DNA from: Pseudoduganella namucuonensis
GTDB taxonomy: Bacteria > Pseudomonadota > Gammaproteobacteria > Burkholderiales > Burkholderiaceae_D
NCBI RefSeq assembly: GCF_900116645.1
Contig: NZ_FPBO01000031.1
Coordinates: 1-64,000, forward strand
Reading direction: 5' to 3'
DNA length: 64,000 bases
This document shows, in pieces, positions 27,501-36,213 of this stretch. Under the pieces are notes generated by a model. It had not been told where the DNA came from. It did no database searches and was given only the letters and a program-made list of their open reading frames with translations. The position numbers and the translations under genes were made by a program. The first letter of the stretch is position 1. Each line of letters begins with the position of its first letter.

Positions 27501-28133
27501 CGACACCCACAGCCCGGTGTAGCGGCTCATGGCGAAGGCGTGCAGGCCGTAGTCGATGTATTCCTGCACCGAGGCCGGGTACAGCACGGGGATGCCGCAG
27601 GCGTTCAGGATGTGGTCGGACTGGTGCGCGATGGACGAGGACTTGGCCGCGTGGTCGTCGCCGGCCAGCACCACCACGCCGCCGTGCCTGGACGAGCCGG
27701 CGCTGTTGGCGTGCTTGAACACGTCGCCGCAGCGGTCGACGCCGGGACCCTTGCCGTACCACATGGAGAACACGCCGTCGTACTTGGCGCCGGGGAACAG
27801 GTTGGTCTGCTGCGTGCCCCAGACGGCGGTCGCGGCCAGGTCCTCGTTCATGCCCGGATGGAACTTGATATGGTGCGCGTCCAGGTATTTCTTGGCCTTC
27901 ATGGCCGTCATGTCGACGCTGGTGACCGGCGAACCGCGGTAGCCGGTGATGTAGCCGGCCGTGTTCAGGCCGGCCGCGACGTCGCGCTCGCGCTGCATCA
28001 TCGGCAGGCGGATCAGCGCCTGGGTGCCGGTGATGAAGGCGCGGCCGCGCTCCAGGGTCCATTTGTCGTCCAGCGTGATGTCGTGGGCGGGCGAGCCGGG
28101 TTCCAGGTGGGAACCTTTGACGGGTGCATTCAT
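24555..28133 (-). CDS. Indolepyruvate ferredoxin oxidoreductase, fused alpha-gamma form
   Basis: A 1192-residue single-chain enzyme of the 2-oxoacid:ferredoxin oxidoreductase family; it oxidatively decarboxylates aryl pyruvates to aryl-acetyl-CoA. The N-terminal two thirds hold the pyrimidine- and ThDP-binding parts (GIGCHYMVQW, then MTGGQAFDGPLDPG). Cysteine clusters follow near 660-700 (CEGCGDCSVQSNC and CNKDFSCTTGFC), probable Fe-S ligands. The gamma-like domain begins near GILVTGIGGTGVVTVGQ. The start at 28133 (MNAPVKG) has GGAGA eight bases upstream. hppD lies upstream on the same strand, so the pair serves Phe/Tyr/Trp breakdown. Confidence 0.92.
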   Translation of the reverse strand: MNAPVKGSHLEPGSPAHDITLDDKWTLERGRAFITGTQALIRLPMMQRERDVAAGLNTAGYITGYRGSPVTSVDMTAMKAKKYLDAHHIKFHPGMNEDLAATAVWGTQQTNLFPGAKYDGVFSMWYGKGPGVDRCGDVFKHANSAGSSRHGGVVVLAGDDHAAKSSSIAHQSDHILNACGIPVLYPASVQEYIDYGLHAFAMSRYTGLWVSMKCVTDIIESGAVVDFDPDRVRIQMPTDFELPAGGLNIRWPDPVLDQEARMNSYKWYAALAYVRANKLNKIIWDSPAPKIGIITAGKSYLDTRQALADLGIDEQAAADIGLRLYKIGMTWPLEAEGVQQFARGLDEILVVEEKRQILEYQLKEELYNLKDGERPRVVGKFDDTGEWSNNPRTGHGDWLLPATYELNPAQIARAIASRISHYCAGHPVARRVAERIAFLEAKELVLNNINVKPDPQKDRTPFFCSGCPHNSSTKVPEGSRALAGIGCHYMVQWMDRETATFTHMGGEGITWVGQAPFTNEKHVFTNLGDGTYFHSGLLAIRAAVAAKVNITYKILFNDAVAMTGGQAFDGPLDPGMISRQIAAEGVGPIIVVTDEPEKYPDDYKWAEGVTIRHRSELMDVQRELRDAPGVSAMIYDQTCASEKRRRRKRNEYPDPAKRAVINEAVCEGCGDCSVQSNCLSVEPLETELGRKRQINQSSCNKDFSCTTGFCPSFVTVEGGGLRKPKKAGGEGGSNAAATPPLPTPVLPSTAEPFGILVTGIGGTGVVTVGQILAVAAHVEGKGAIVLDMSGLAQKGGPVMSHVRLADKQSDLHSTRVGTGAANLVIGCDQIVTASRDALSRMGEGRTWAAVNSTGATTAAFVKNPDWQFPAASSQAEIVKACGAGRVDFIDAGQIATALMGDSIATNMFMLGYAFQKGQVPLAEASIVKAIELNAVSVNFNKAAFHWGRTAAHDLALVTKLTTPARVIEFKRNETLDDIVARRVELLTAYQDAGYANQYKIFVDEVRTAESKLGGKQLRLTEAVARYFYKLMAYKDEYEVARLYTDPAFKAKIENMFEGDYQLKFHLAPPLLAKKDAQGHLIKRQFGPWMMKAFGVLAKFKGLRGTAFDIFGHTEERKMERALIAEYRQTVSGLLGKLTADNVGQAVAIASIPEDIRGYGHVKERHLKSAKQKEATLLAAYHNPVASQSPHAA

Positions 28134-28234
28134 TAAGTTGTCTCCATTGTTCTCGGATTGCGCGGCGGCGCCCCTCGTGAGGACGCCGCCGGTGAATACT
28201 TTATGCAAAACAGGTTAGCACACACTGTGGCTAT

Positions 28235-28300
28235 GGGGTCAGACCCGCGATCCGCACCTCCACACTCTGCGACGGACTATGGCGCGGATGGTCTGACCCC
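28235..28300. repeat. Long structured repeat, copy A
   Basis: 66 bases bounded by perfect 11-base inverted arms GGGGTCAGACC and GGTCTGACCCC. Internal blocks CCGCGA, CTCTGCGAC and TGGCGCG are shared in order and spacing with copy B at 57387-57451. It lies between hppD and the oxidoreductase gene. No coding function is seen. Confidence 0.75.
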
Positions 28301-28304
28301 GGTT

Positions 28305-29429
<1,125 letters not shown>

Positions 29430-29497
29430 CTGCGTCTCCTTGGCGAAATACATTGCTTATTTTTCGCACAGTATAGACCCCGGGGGCGGGCATTAAA

Positions 29498-29533
29498 TTG
29501 CGAACAATTCCCAGGCATCGGGAATTTGCGCAA
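29498..29533. promoter_or_regulatory. Probable Lrp-type operator between hppD and its regulator
   Basis: Arms TTGCGAACAATTCCC and GGGAATTTGCGCAA form an interrupted inverted repeat around AGGCATC, differing by one gap. It lies 35 bases before the regulator start and about 23 bases upstream of the hppD -10, a position that could serve both autorepression and hppD activation. Confidence 0.65.
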
Positions 29534-29568
29534 TAATATTGCCGTAAAAACGACCAAAAGAGGATTTT

Positions 29569-30102
29569 ATGACCAAGATCGCGCTCGACAAAACCGATCG
29601 CAAGATTTTGTCCATCTTGCAGGCCGACGGCCGGCTGTCCAACCAGGACGTGGCCGAGCAGGTCAGCCTGTCGCCCTCGCCCTGCCTGCGCCGCATCAAG
29701 CGGCTCGAGGAGGAGGGCGTGATACGCCAGTACGTGGCCCTGCTGGCCCCGGACAAGATCGGCCTGGGACTGCTGGCCTATGTGAACGTGCGGCTGGAAA
29801 AGCACAGCGACGCGGCCGCCGTGGCCCACAGCAACGCCCGCGCGCTGGGCGTGAACCCGACCTCCGCCTCGCCGCGCGCCGACTTCGCGGTGGCCGTGGA
29901 GCAGTGGCCGGAGGTGGTGGCCTGCTACGCGATGACGGGCGAAATGGACTACCTGCTGCGCGTGCACGTGGAGGACATGGACCACTTCTCGCGCTTCATG
30001 ATGGCCACCCTGCTGCGCCACCCGGCGGTGCTGGACGTGAAGTCCAGCTTCGCCCTGCAGCGCATCAAGGACACCACGGCGCTGCCGCTGCCGCTGGTGT
30101 GA
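29569..30102 (+). CDS. Lrp/AsnC-family transcriptional regulator
   Basis: A 177-residue regulator. The N-terminal helix-turn-helix is LDKTDRKILSILQADGRLSN and SLSPSPCLRRIKRLEEEGVI; the C-terminal RAM ligand/oligomerisation domain includes VVACYAMTGEMDYLLRV. The protein is about 20 residues longer than typical Lrp, with an insertion between the two domains (about 80-110). Divergent orientation from hppD and the palindrome between them suggest it controls aromatic amino acid catabolism, with an aromatic amino acid as probable effector (inference). Confidence 0.92.
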   Translation: MTKIALDKTDRKILSILQADGRLSNQDVAEQVSLSPSPCLRRIKRLEEEGVIRQYVALLAPDKIGLGLLAYVNVRLEKHSDAAAVAHSNARALGVNPTSASPRADFAVAVEQWPEVVACYAMTGEMDYLLRVHVEDMDHFSRFMMATLLRHPAVLDVKSSFALQRIKDTTALPLPLV

Positions 30103-30141
30103 CGGGATGAAAAGGTGTGAAAACGCCACAGCCGGCGCCCC

Positions 30142-30182
30142 GATAGTATCAAATCGCTAGCTTGTTAGTTTTCGATAGTATT
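30142..30182. promoter_or_regulatory. Direct repeat CGATAGTAT upstream of the second chemoreceptor
   Basis: CGATAGTAT occurs at 30142-30150 and again at 30174-30182, 32 bases apart (about three helical turns), 51-92 bases before the receptor start. This could be a binding pair for a regulator; none is identified. Confidence 0.4.
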
Positions 30183-30233
30183 TCCAATCGATAATTTCTG
30201 TAACATCATGGAAAATTCATCGACGAGGACCGC

Positions 30234-31823
30234 ATGTCGCTCACTTTCAAGCAAAGAATCTGGTCTATTCCCGCCATCGCCGCGCTGCTGTTCGCCGGCG
30301 GCATCGCCATCAATCTGAGCTACACCTCGTCCGCGCTGTCGCACATCGCCCACGCCGGCAATGTCGACTACCCGGCGCTGGACCGGCTCAACTCCATGCT
30401 GCGCGACGTGCGGGCCATTTCCGAGGACATGAAGAACGCGGTGACCGACGGCGAGAAGGACGGCTTGGTGGCCATCCAGGCCTCGGAACAGCGCATCCGC
30501 GCCACGCTGGCGGCCATCCGGGCCATCGAGGGCCACGCGCCCGACGCCGAGCGCCTGGGCAGGGAGTTCGACGCCTACTACGCGCCCACGCTGCAGGCCG
30601 GCAAGATCATGCTGGGGCTGGAGAGCGGCGACGCGCCCGGCGCCATCGCCCGCATGCAGGCCGCGCACAAGGTGCTGAACCAGGACCTGGAGCGCAGCTA
30701 TGCGCGCGAAAGCAAGCAGCTGACCGCCGCGCTGGGCGACGGCACGCGCGACGTCAAGTTCCTGATGACCCTGAACATCCTGGTGGCCGCGCTGGCGGTG
30801 GGCGCGCTGGCCGCCGCCTCGGCCTTCATCATCCGCCAGCTGTGGCGCCAGCTGGGCGGCGAGCCGGAGTACGCGATCGCCATCGCCGAGACGGTGGCCG
30901 AGGGCGATTTCACCAGCCCCATCCGCACCATGCGCGGCGACAGCGCCAGTCTGCTGCTGAGCCTGCGCGACATGCAGCACAAGCTGGCCGGCACCCTGCT
31001 GCGCATCCGCGCGGCCGGCACCACCATCGCCAGCGCCGCCCACGAGATCGAGGCCGGCAACAGCGACCTGGCCGCGCGCACCGAGCGCGGCGCCGGCGCG
31101 CTGGAGCAGACCGTCAAGTCCATGCAGCGCCTCACCGCCACCGTGCGCCAGAACGCCGACAACGCGCAGCAGGCCAACGAACTGGCGCGCTCGGCCTCCG
31201 GCGTCGCCGAACAGGGCGGCGCCGTGGTGGCGCAGGTGGTGGACACCATGGGCGCCATCAACGCCTCGTCGAAGAAGATCGTCGACATCATCGGCGTGAT
31301 CGACGGCATCGCCTTCCAGACCAACATCCTGGCGCTGAACGCGGCGGTCGAGGCGGCCCGCGCCGGCGAGCAGGGCCGCGGCTTCGCCGTGGTGGCCACC
31401 GAGGTGCGCAACCTGGCGCAGCGCTCGGCCGCCGCCGCCCGCGAGATCAAGACCCTGATCGACGACTCGGTGCAGCGCATCGACGACGGCGCCCGCCTGG
31501 TGGACCAGGCCGGCACCACGATGACCGCCATCGTCGACAGCATCGGCCGCGTCACCGGCATCATGGGCGAGATCACCCGCGCCAGCCACGAGCAGAGCGC
31601 CGGCATCGAGCAGATCCAGCACGCCATCAGCGCCATCGACGGCGACACCCGCCAGAACGCCACGCTGGTCGAGCAGGCGTCGTCGGCGGCGGTCTCGCTG
31701 CTGGAACAGGCCACCAGCCTGGCCGAGGAGGTCGGCACCTTCAAGCTGATGCAGGCCGACGCCCTCCACCCGCCGCGGCACGCCGCCGCGCCGCAGGCGG
31801 CCGCCATCCCCCGATTAACGTAA
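30234..31823 (+). CDS. Methyl-accepting chemotaxis protein (second receptor)
   Basis: A 529-residue chemoreceptor. TM1 is at about 10-29, a helical periplasmic sensor lies at about 30-180, TM2 at about 180-200, then a HAMP-like linker and the coiled-coil signalling domain with tip GIAFQTNILALNAAVEAARA. Unlike the first receptor it ends AAIPRLT without a CheR/CheB pentapeptide, so it would depend on neighbouring receptors for adaptation. The next two genes, a small periplasmic binding protein (14 bases on) and an outer-membrane barrel (14 bases further), are in the same orientation, which suggests the receptor may sense a solute that these two capture and admit. Confidence 0.94.
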   Translation: MSLTFKQRIWSIPAIAALLFAGGIAINLSYTSSALSHIAHAGNVDYPALDRLNSMLRDVRAISEDMKNAVTDGEKDGLVAIQASEQRIRATLAAIRAIEGHAPDAERLGREFDAYYAPTLQAGKIMLGLESGDAPGAIARMQAAHKVLNQDLERSYARESKQLTAALGDGTRDVKFLMTLNILVAALAVGALAAASAFIIRQLWRQLGGEPEYAIAIAETVAEGDFTSPIRTMRGDSASLLLSLRDMQHKLAGTLLRIRAAGTTIASAAHEIEAGNSDLAARTERGAGALEQTVKSMQRLTATVRQNADNAQQANELARSASGVAEQGGAVVAQVVDTMGAINASSKKIVDIIGVIDGIAFQTNILALNAAVEAARAGEQGRGFAVVATEVRNLAQRSAAAAREIKTLIDDSVQRIDDGARLVDQAGTTMTAIVDSIGRVTGIMGEITRASHEQSAGIEQIQHAISAIDGDTRQNATLVEQASSAAVSLLEQATSLAEEVGTFKLMQADALHPPRHAAAPQAAAIPRLT

Positions 31824-31837
31824 CCGCAACGCCAACC

Positions 31838-32245
31838 ATGCCCATCAAACCCCTAGCCGCGCCCGCGCTTCTGCTGCTGGCCGCCCTGCTGCCGGCGCAG
31901 GCCCGCGCCGAACTCGTGGTGATCGTCTCGGCCAAGGCCGCCGCGCCGGCCGCCGAACTGATCTGCCAGTCCTACCTGGGCAAGATCAAGCAGCCCGCCC
32001 CCGTCAACCTGCCCGAGAAGCACGCCGCGCGCGACCAGTTCTACGCCAAGGCCTGCCACAAGGACCCGGCCCAAGTGCGCTCCATCTGGTCCAAGCTGAT
32101 CTTCACCGGCGGCGGCACGCCGCCGGTCGAGGTGGACAGCGAGCAGGACATGAAAAAAACCGTCGCATCCGATCCCAACAAGATCGGCTACATCGACAAG
32201 AAGGACGTCGACGCCAGCGTCAAGATCGTCGCCACCCTCAATTGA
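31838..32245 (+). CDS. Small periplasmic substrate-binding-like protein (PstS/PBP-like)
   Basis: A 135-residue exported protein. The signal peptide (about 1-24, ending ARA) precedes a short PBP-like fold resembling one lobe of phosphate-binding proteins: LVVIVSAKAAAPA, ICQSYLGKIKQPAPVNLP and the end motif SDPNKIGYIDKKDVD. It is far smaller than a full PstS (about 320 residues), so it is a single-lobe relative. No ABC permease or ATPase is nearby, so it is not a transporter subunit here; a sensory or outer-membrane partner role is more likely. Ligand unknown. Confidence 0.8.
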   Translation: MPIKPLAAPALLLLAALLPAQARAELVVIVSAKAAAPAAELICQSYLGKIKQPAPVNLPEKHAARDQFYAKACHKDPAQVRSIWSKLIFTGGGTPPVEVDSEQDMKKTVASDPNKIGYIDKKDVDASVKIVATLN

Positions 32246-32259
32246 AACCACGCTTACCT

Positions 32260-33357
32260 ATGAAGAAACTGATTACCGGCCTGCTGCTGGGCGCCGCCAG
32301 CCTGGCGCACGCGGGCGACCTCTCCGTTTCCGGCTTCGCCACCGTGGCCGCCGGCAAGGCCTTCGACGGCGACCAGGGCAAATGGAACGCCTTCGACTGC
32401 CCGTGCAACATCGCCAACTACGAACACGGCGCCGTCTACGACAAGAACCGCGTCAGCCTGGCCGAGGAATCGCTGGCCGGCCTGCAGCTCAAGTACAAGT
32501 TCAGCGACACCGTGTCGGCCACCGCGCAGGTGGTCAGCCGCGCCTCGGAGAAGATGAAGGGCGAGATCGACTGGGCCTACCTGAGCTGGGACATCACGCC
32601 GGACACCACGCTGCAGGCCGGCCGCCGCCGCCTGCCGATCTACGCCTTCTCCGACAGCGTCTACATCGGCTACACGCTGCCGTGGATACGGGTGCCGCAG
32701 GACATCTACGGCTGGGAGATCGGCGCCTACAACGGCGCCAACATCAGCCACCGCAAGACGGTGGGCGACTGGGTGGTGCTGGGCAACGTGTTCGCCGGCC
32801 AGGAGGTCAGCAAGGGCAACCCGGAGATGGAGCGCATCTATTACGACGCGCGCGTGGACGACGCCTGGAAGCGCATCCTGGGCGCCTACCTGGACGTGTC
32901 CAACGACTTCATGGGCATGCGCCTGATCTACATGCAGAACAGCATCGACCTGACCAGCTTCCCGGCCGACCCGGCCGACGCCGAAGAGATCCGCGGCCTG
33001 CGCCAGAAGATCATGGGCGTGTCGGCCAGCGTGGACTACAACAACTTCCTGCTGCGCGCCGAGGCCAACCAGTTCCGCCGCCCGGCGCAGGATTACAAGG
33101 CGTCCAGCTGGACCGCGACGGTGGGCTACAAGATCGGCGACTTCACGCCGCTGGTGGGCTACTCGCGCTACAAGGAAAAGCTGACCGCCGGCTACACCGA
33201 CCTGCAGCTCGACAGCACGCGCTTCGCGGCGCTGCGCTGGGACTTCCGCAAGAACATGGACTTGAAGATCCAGTTCGACTCCGTGATCGACCGCAGCCAC
33301 GTGGCCTTCAGCGGCAGCTCCAAGCTGGTCAGCGTGGCGCTGGACGCGGTGTTCTGA
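32260..33357 (+). CDS. Outer-membrane beta-barrel (porin-like) protein
   Basis: A 365-residue protein with a signal peptide ending AHA (about 18), then alternating aromatic/polar strands typical of a 16-stranded or similar barrel (YKFSDTVSATAQVVSR, WAYLSWDITPDTTLQAGRR) and a terminal strand ending in Phe (VALDAVF), the usual BAM signal. It is not close to the two classical porins at 47.6-50.2 kb. The ATG at 32260 begins MKKLITGLLLGA; an in-frame TTG at 32242 would give an unlikely extension. It ends the receptor-binding protein-barrel operon. Confidence 0.85.
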   Translation: MKKLITGLLLGAASLAHAGDLSVSGFATVAAGKAFDGDQGKWNAFDCPCNIANYEHGAVYDKNRVSLAEESLAGLQLKYKFSDTVSATAQVVSRASEKMKGEIDWAYLSWDITPDTTLQAGRRRLPIYAFSDSVYIGYTLPWIRVPQDIYGWEIGAYNGANISHRKTVGDWVVLGNVFAGQEVSKGNPEMERIYYDARVDDAWKRILGAYLDVSNDFMGMRLIYMQNSIDLTSFPADPADAEEIRGLRQKIMGVSASVDYNNFLLRAEANQFRRPAQDYKASSWTATVGYKIGDFTPLVGYSRYKEKLTAGYTDLQLDSTRFAALRWDFRKNMDLKIQFDSVIDRSHVAFSGSSKLVSVALDAVF

Positions 33358-33367
33358 GACCGGCCGC

Positions 33368-34036
33368 TCAGTCGTTCTTGATCTTGTCCAGCCACTTGGC
33401 GGCGGCGCGGGTGTTGGCCTTGAGCGCGTAGTCCAGCGTGGCGAACTGCTCCTCCACCGCCTCCTGCAGCATGGTGACGGGACTGGGCGCGGGCAGGGTC
33501 AGGTAGGCGTCCGCCTCGCCGTGGTCGCGCTGGATTTGCATGCCGGCTTTTTTGGCGATGTGCATCATGGTCTGGTTGGACGACAGGCAGTGCATATAGA
33601 GCGTGTCGACGTCGTTGTTGCGGCAATGGATGGCGGCGCGCTCGAACAGCTTGGAGCCGATGCCCAGGCCGCGCGCCGATTTCGACACCGACACGCCGAA
33701 CTCCGCCACCCTCTCCTTCTCGGTCAGCGAGTTCTTGGCCTCCCTGGGCGCGAACGCCAGGTGGCCCACCGCCACCAGCTTGAACAGCCGGTTGTAGACC
33801 CCGAACACCATGTCGCGCGCGAAGTCGATGCCGTACACGTAGTTGGTCACCTGCTGGTCCGGGGCGTGGGAGCCGAAGCGCAGCAGGCGGTCCGGCCTTT
33901 CCAGCGCCAGGAAGTGGCGCAGCATGCGGCGCCGGTCGCGCTCGGCCAGTTCCTTCACCAGCACCGTCGGGCGCGACTCGCCGTCGCCCGGGAACCAGCG
34001 CTTGAACGGATTGCGGAACAGATTCAGCTTGGTCAT
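33368..34036 (-). CDS. GNAT-family N-acetyltransferase
   Basis: A 222-residue acetyl-CoA-dependent transferase. The central GNAT fold includes the acyl-CoA loop SARGLGIGSKLFERA (R-x-x-G-x-G) and the following AIHCRNNDVDTLYMHCLSSN. A C-terminal helical extension (about 185-222) is of unknown role. ATG at 34036 has GGGGAG upstream; longer in-frame starts translate spacer. It ends 11 bases from the convergent barrel gene. Substrate unknown. Confidence 0.88.
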   Translation of the reverse strand: MTKLNLFRNPFKRWFPGDGESRPTVLVKELAERDRRRMLRHFLALERPDRLLRFGSHAPDQQVTNYVYGIDFARDMVFGVYNRLFKLVAVGHLAFAPREAKNSLTEKERVAEFGVSVSKSARGLGIGSKLFERAAIHCRNNDVDTLYMHCLSSNQTMMHIAKKAGMQIQRDHGEADAYLTLPAPSPVTMLQEAVEEQFATLDYALKANTRAAAKWLDKIKND

Positions 34037-34159
34037 TCGCGGCTCCCCGTGCGCATTGTGCGGCGCAACATCGACAACCATTGTAGCCCAACCACCGGAT
34101 TGATACCGAGGATGGACTCTAGCGGACCGGCCGGCCTGTTAAAACCCGCCGCAAATGCC

Positions 34160-34186
34160 GGGGTCGGACCCTGGGGGTCCGACCCC
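34160..34186. repeat. Short hairpin repeat (perfect copy)
   Basis: GGGGTCGGACCC, TGG, GGGTCCGACCCC: a perfect 12-bp stem with 3-base loop in the 177-base gap between cca (3' end) and the GNAT gene (5' end). It matches 4810-4836. There is no T-tract, so it is not a standard terminator. Confidence 0.65.
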
Positions 34187-34213
34187 AGGGTTACGCCTCT
34201 GGTTTCGGACGCG

Positions 34214-35464
34214 CTATACCTCGTCGTCATCCATGCCGGCGCCCAGCGCGGCGCGCACGGCGGCCACCCGGGCCTGGTGCACCATTTCCGGAATGCGCGC
34301 GGGATGGTCGGCGCAGGCCTGGGCGACCTCGCCGGCGTTGACGCCGCGCGCGGCGGCCAGCGCCTTTTCAAGGTGGGCGCGCTGCGGGTAGGGCTGGTCG
34401 CGGAAGCTGACGCCGCCCCCTTCCCTGCCGCGCGCGTCGCATTCGGCCGCCATCAGCATCTGCGAGAAGCGCGCCGGCTTGCGGAAGGCGTCGCTGCGCT
34501 CGAACAGCTTGACCATCGTGTTGGGCCGCAGCGCCAGCGCGCGCGAGACGTTGCCGTGGTCGCGCGCCGTCATCACCGCCAGGTCGCGGCATTCGCTAGG
34601 CGCCTTCAACCGCTTGCACACCCGTTCCACCAACGCCGCGCCCTCGCCCTCGTGGCCGTGGTGCGACGGCCACTTTTCGGGCGGCGTGAGGCCCTTGCCC
34701 AGGTCGTGCATCAGCGCGGCGAAGCGCACCGGCAGTTCGTGGCCCTGCGAGGCGGCGTAGTCCACCACCTGCTCCATGTGGATGCCGGTGTCGATTTCCG
34801 GATGATGGGCCTCGGGCTGGGGCACGCCCCACAGGGCGTCCAGCTCTGGGACGATGCGCGCCAGCGCGCCGCAGTCGCGCAGCACTTGCAGCATGCGCGA
34901 GGGCTTGTGCTCCATCAGGCCGCGCGCGACCTCCTGCCACACGCGCTCGGGCACCAGCGCGTCCACCTCGCCCCGCTCCACCATTTGCCGCATCAGCGCG
35001 TTGGTTTCGGGGGCCACGACGAAGTCGGCGAAACGGGCGGCGAAGCGGGCCACGCGCAGGATGCGCACCGGGTCCTCGGCGAAGGCGTCGGACACGTGGC
35101 GGAACACGCGCAGCTCGATGTCGCGCCGGCCGTTGAACGGGTCGGTCAGGGTCCCGTCCTCGGCGCGGGCGATGGCGTTGATGGTGAGGTCGCGCCGCAC
35201 CAGGTCATCCTCCAGCGTGACGTCCGGCGAGGTGTGGAACACGAAGCCCTTGTAGCCGGGCGCGGTCTTGCGCTCGGTGCGGGCCAGCGCGTACTCCTCC
35301 TGCGTTTGCGGATGCAGGAACACCGGGAAGTCCTTGCCCACCGGGCGGTAGCCTTGCTTGACCATCTCCTCCGGCGTGGCGCCGACCACCACGTGGTCGT
35401 GGTCCTTGACCGGGAGCCCCAGCAGCTCGTCGCGCACGGCGCCGCCGACGGTGTAGATGCGCAT
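34214..35464 (-). CDS. cca: CCA-adding tRNA nucleotidyltransferase (multifunctional, with HD domain)
   Basis: The enzyme adds or repairs the 3' CCA of tRNA. The 416-residue protein starts MRIYTVGGAVRDELLG with the nucleotidyltransferase acidic pair in DHDHVVVG, then RRDLTINAIA and RILRVARFAARF. The C-terminal half has an HD domain (FAALMHDLGKG) as in the E. coli-type enzyme with phosphatase and phosphodiesterase activities. The ATG lies two bases after the glutathione transferase stop, so the genes are coupled. A TTG two codons earlier is an unlikely alternative. Confidence 0.95.
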   Translation of the reverse strand: MRIYTVGGAVRDELLGLPVKDHDHVVVGATPEEMVKQGYRPVGKDFPVFLHPQTQEEYALARTERKTAPGYKGFVFHTSPDVTLEDDLVRRDLTINAIARAEDGTLTDPFNGRRDIELRVFRHVSDAFAEDPVRILRVARFAARFADFVVAPETNALMRQMVERGEVDALVPERVWQEVARGLMEHKPSRMLQVLRDCGALARIVPELDALWGVPQPEAHHPEIDTGIHMEQVVDYAASQGHELPVRFAALMHDLGKGLTPPEKWPSHHGHEGEGAALVERVCKRLKAPSECRDLAVMTARDHGNVSRALALRPNTMVKLFERSDAFRKPARFSQMLMAAECDARGREGGGVSFRDQPYPQRAHLEKALAAARGVNAGEVAQACADHPARIPEMVHQARVAAVRAALGAGMDDDEV

Positions 35465-35466
35465 GC

Positions 35467-36183
35467 TCAATCCGGCATTTCCGCGTCGTGCTGCGGGCAG
35501 GTTTCGGTTTCCGCCAGCGCCTCCGTGATCCAGCGCGCCACGGCCGGATGCGCGCGCACCCGTTCGCAGTAGGCGTTCAGCGCGGGCGGCAAGGTCACGC
35601 CGTAGGTGTGGAAGCGCATGACCACCGGCGCGTAGTAGGCGTCGGCGATGGAGAAGTCGCCGAACAGGAACTGGTGGTGGCCGAAGCGGCTCAGGCACTC
35701 CTCCCAGATCTCGCTGATGCGGCCGATGTCGGCCTGGGTGCCGGGCGTGCGGCCCTTGCCGGGATAGCTGCCCTTGATGTTCATGGACATGGAGCTACGC
35801 AGGCTGGAGAAGCCCGAGTGCATCTCGGCGCAGATCGAGCGCGCCATCGCGCGCGCGGCCACGTCCTGCGGCCACAGGTGCTTTTCCTGGAACTGCTCGG
35901 CCAGGTATTCGCAGATGGCCAGGCTGTCCCAGATCGTCATCTCGCCGGCCAGCAGCACCGGCACGCGGCCGCAGGCCGAGTAGGAGGCGATCTTGTTGGC
36001 GGTGTCGTCCTGGTCCAGCAGCACGCGCACCTCCTGGAACGGGATGTTGAAGGCGGTCATCGCCACCCAGGGCCGCATCGACCAGGACGAGTAGTTCTTA
36101 TTGCCGATGACCAGCGTCAGACCGGGCTCGCGCGCGGCGGCCAGGGCTTGCGACAGGGAGGGGTCGAGTTCTGTGGTTTGCAT
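35467..36183 (-). CDS. Glutathione S-transferase family protein
   Basis: A 238-residue cytosolic GST. The thioredoxin-like N-terminal domain (about 20-100) contains NKNYSSWSMRPWVAM with the probable catalytic Ser, GRVPVLL with the cis-Pro, and DSLAICEYLAE. The all-helical C-terminal domain follows with FGDFSIADAYYAPVVMRF. The first 20 residues are an extra N-terminal extension. It is tightly linked to cca and 30 bases downstream of the transglycosylase. Substrate unknown. Confidence 0.92.
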   Translation of the reverse strand: MQTTELDPSLSQALAAAREPGLTLVIGNKNYSSWSMRPWVAMTAFNIPFQEVRVLLDQDDTANKIASYSACGRVPVLLAGEMTIWDSLAICEYLAEQFQEKHLWPQDVAARAMARSICAEMHSGFSSLRSSMSMNIKGSYPGKGRTPGTQADIGRISEIWEECLSRFGHHQFLFGDFSIADAYYAPVVMRFHTYGVTLPPALNAYCERVRAHPAVARWITEALAETETCPQHDAEMPD

Positions 36184-36213
36184 GCTTGCGTTCCGATGGT
36201 GTTTGAATTGTTG

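Noticed and set aside
34160..34186. Terminator of cca
   Set aside because: The stem is perfect but no T-tract follows on either strand, and the same sequence occurs inside a coding region at 4810-4836.
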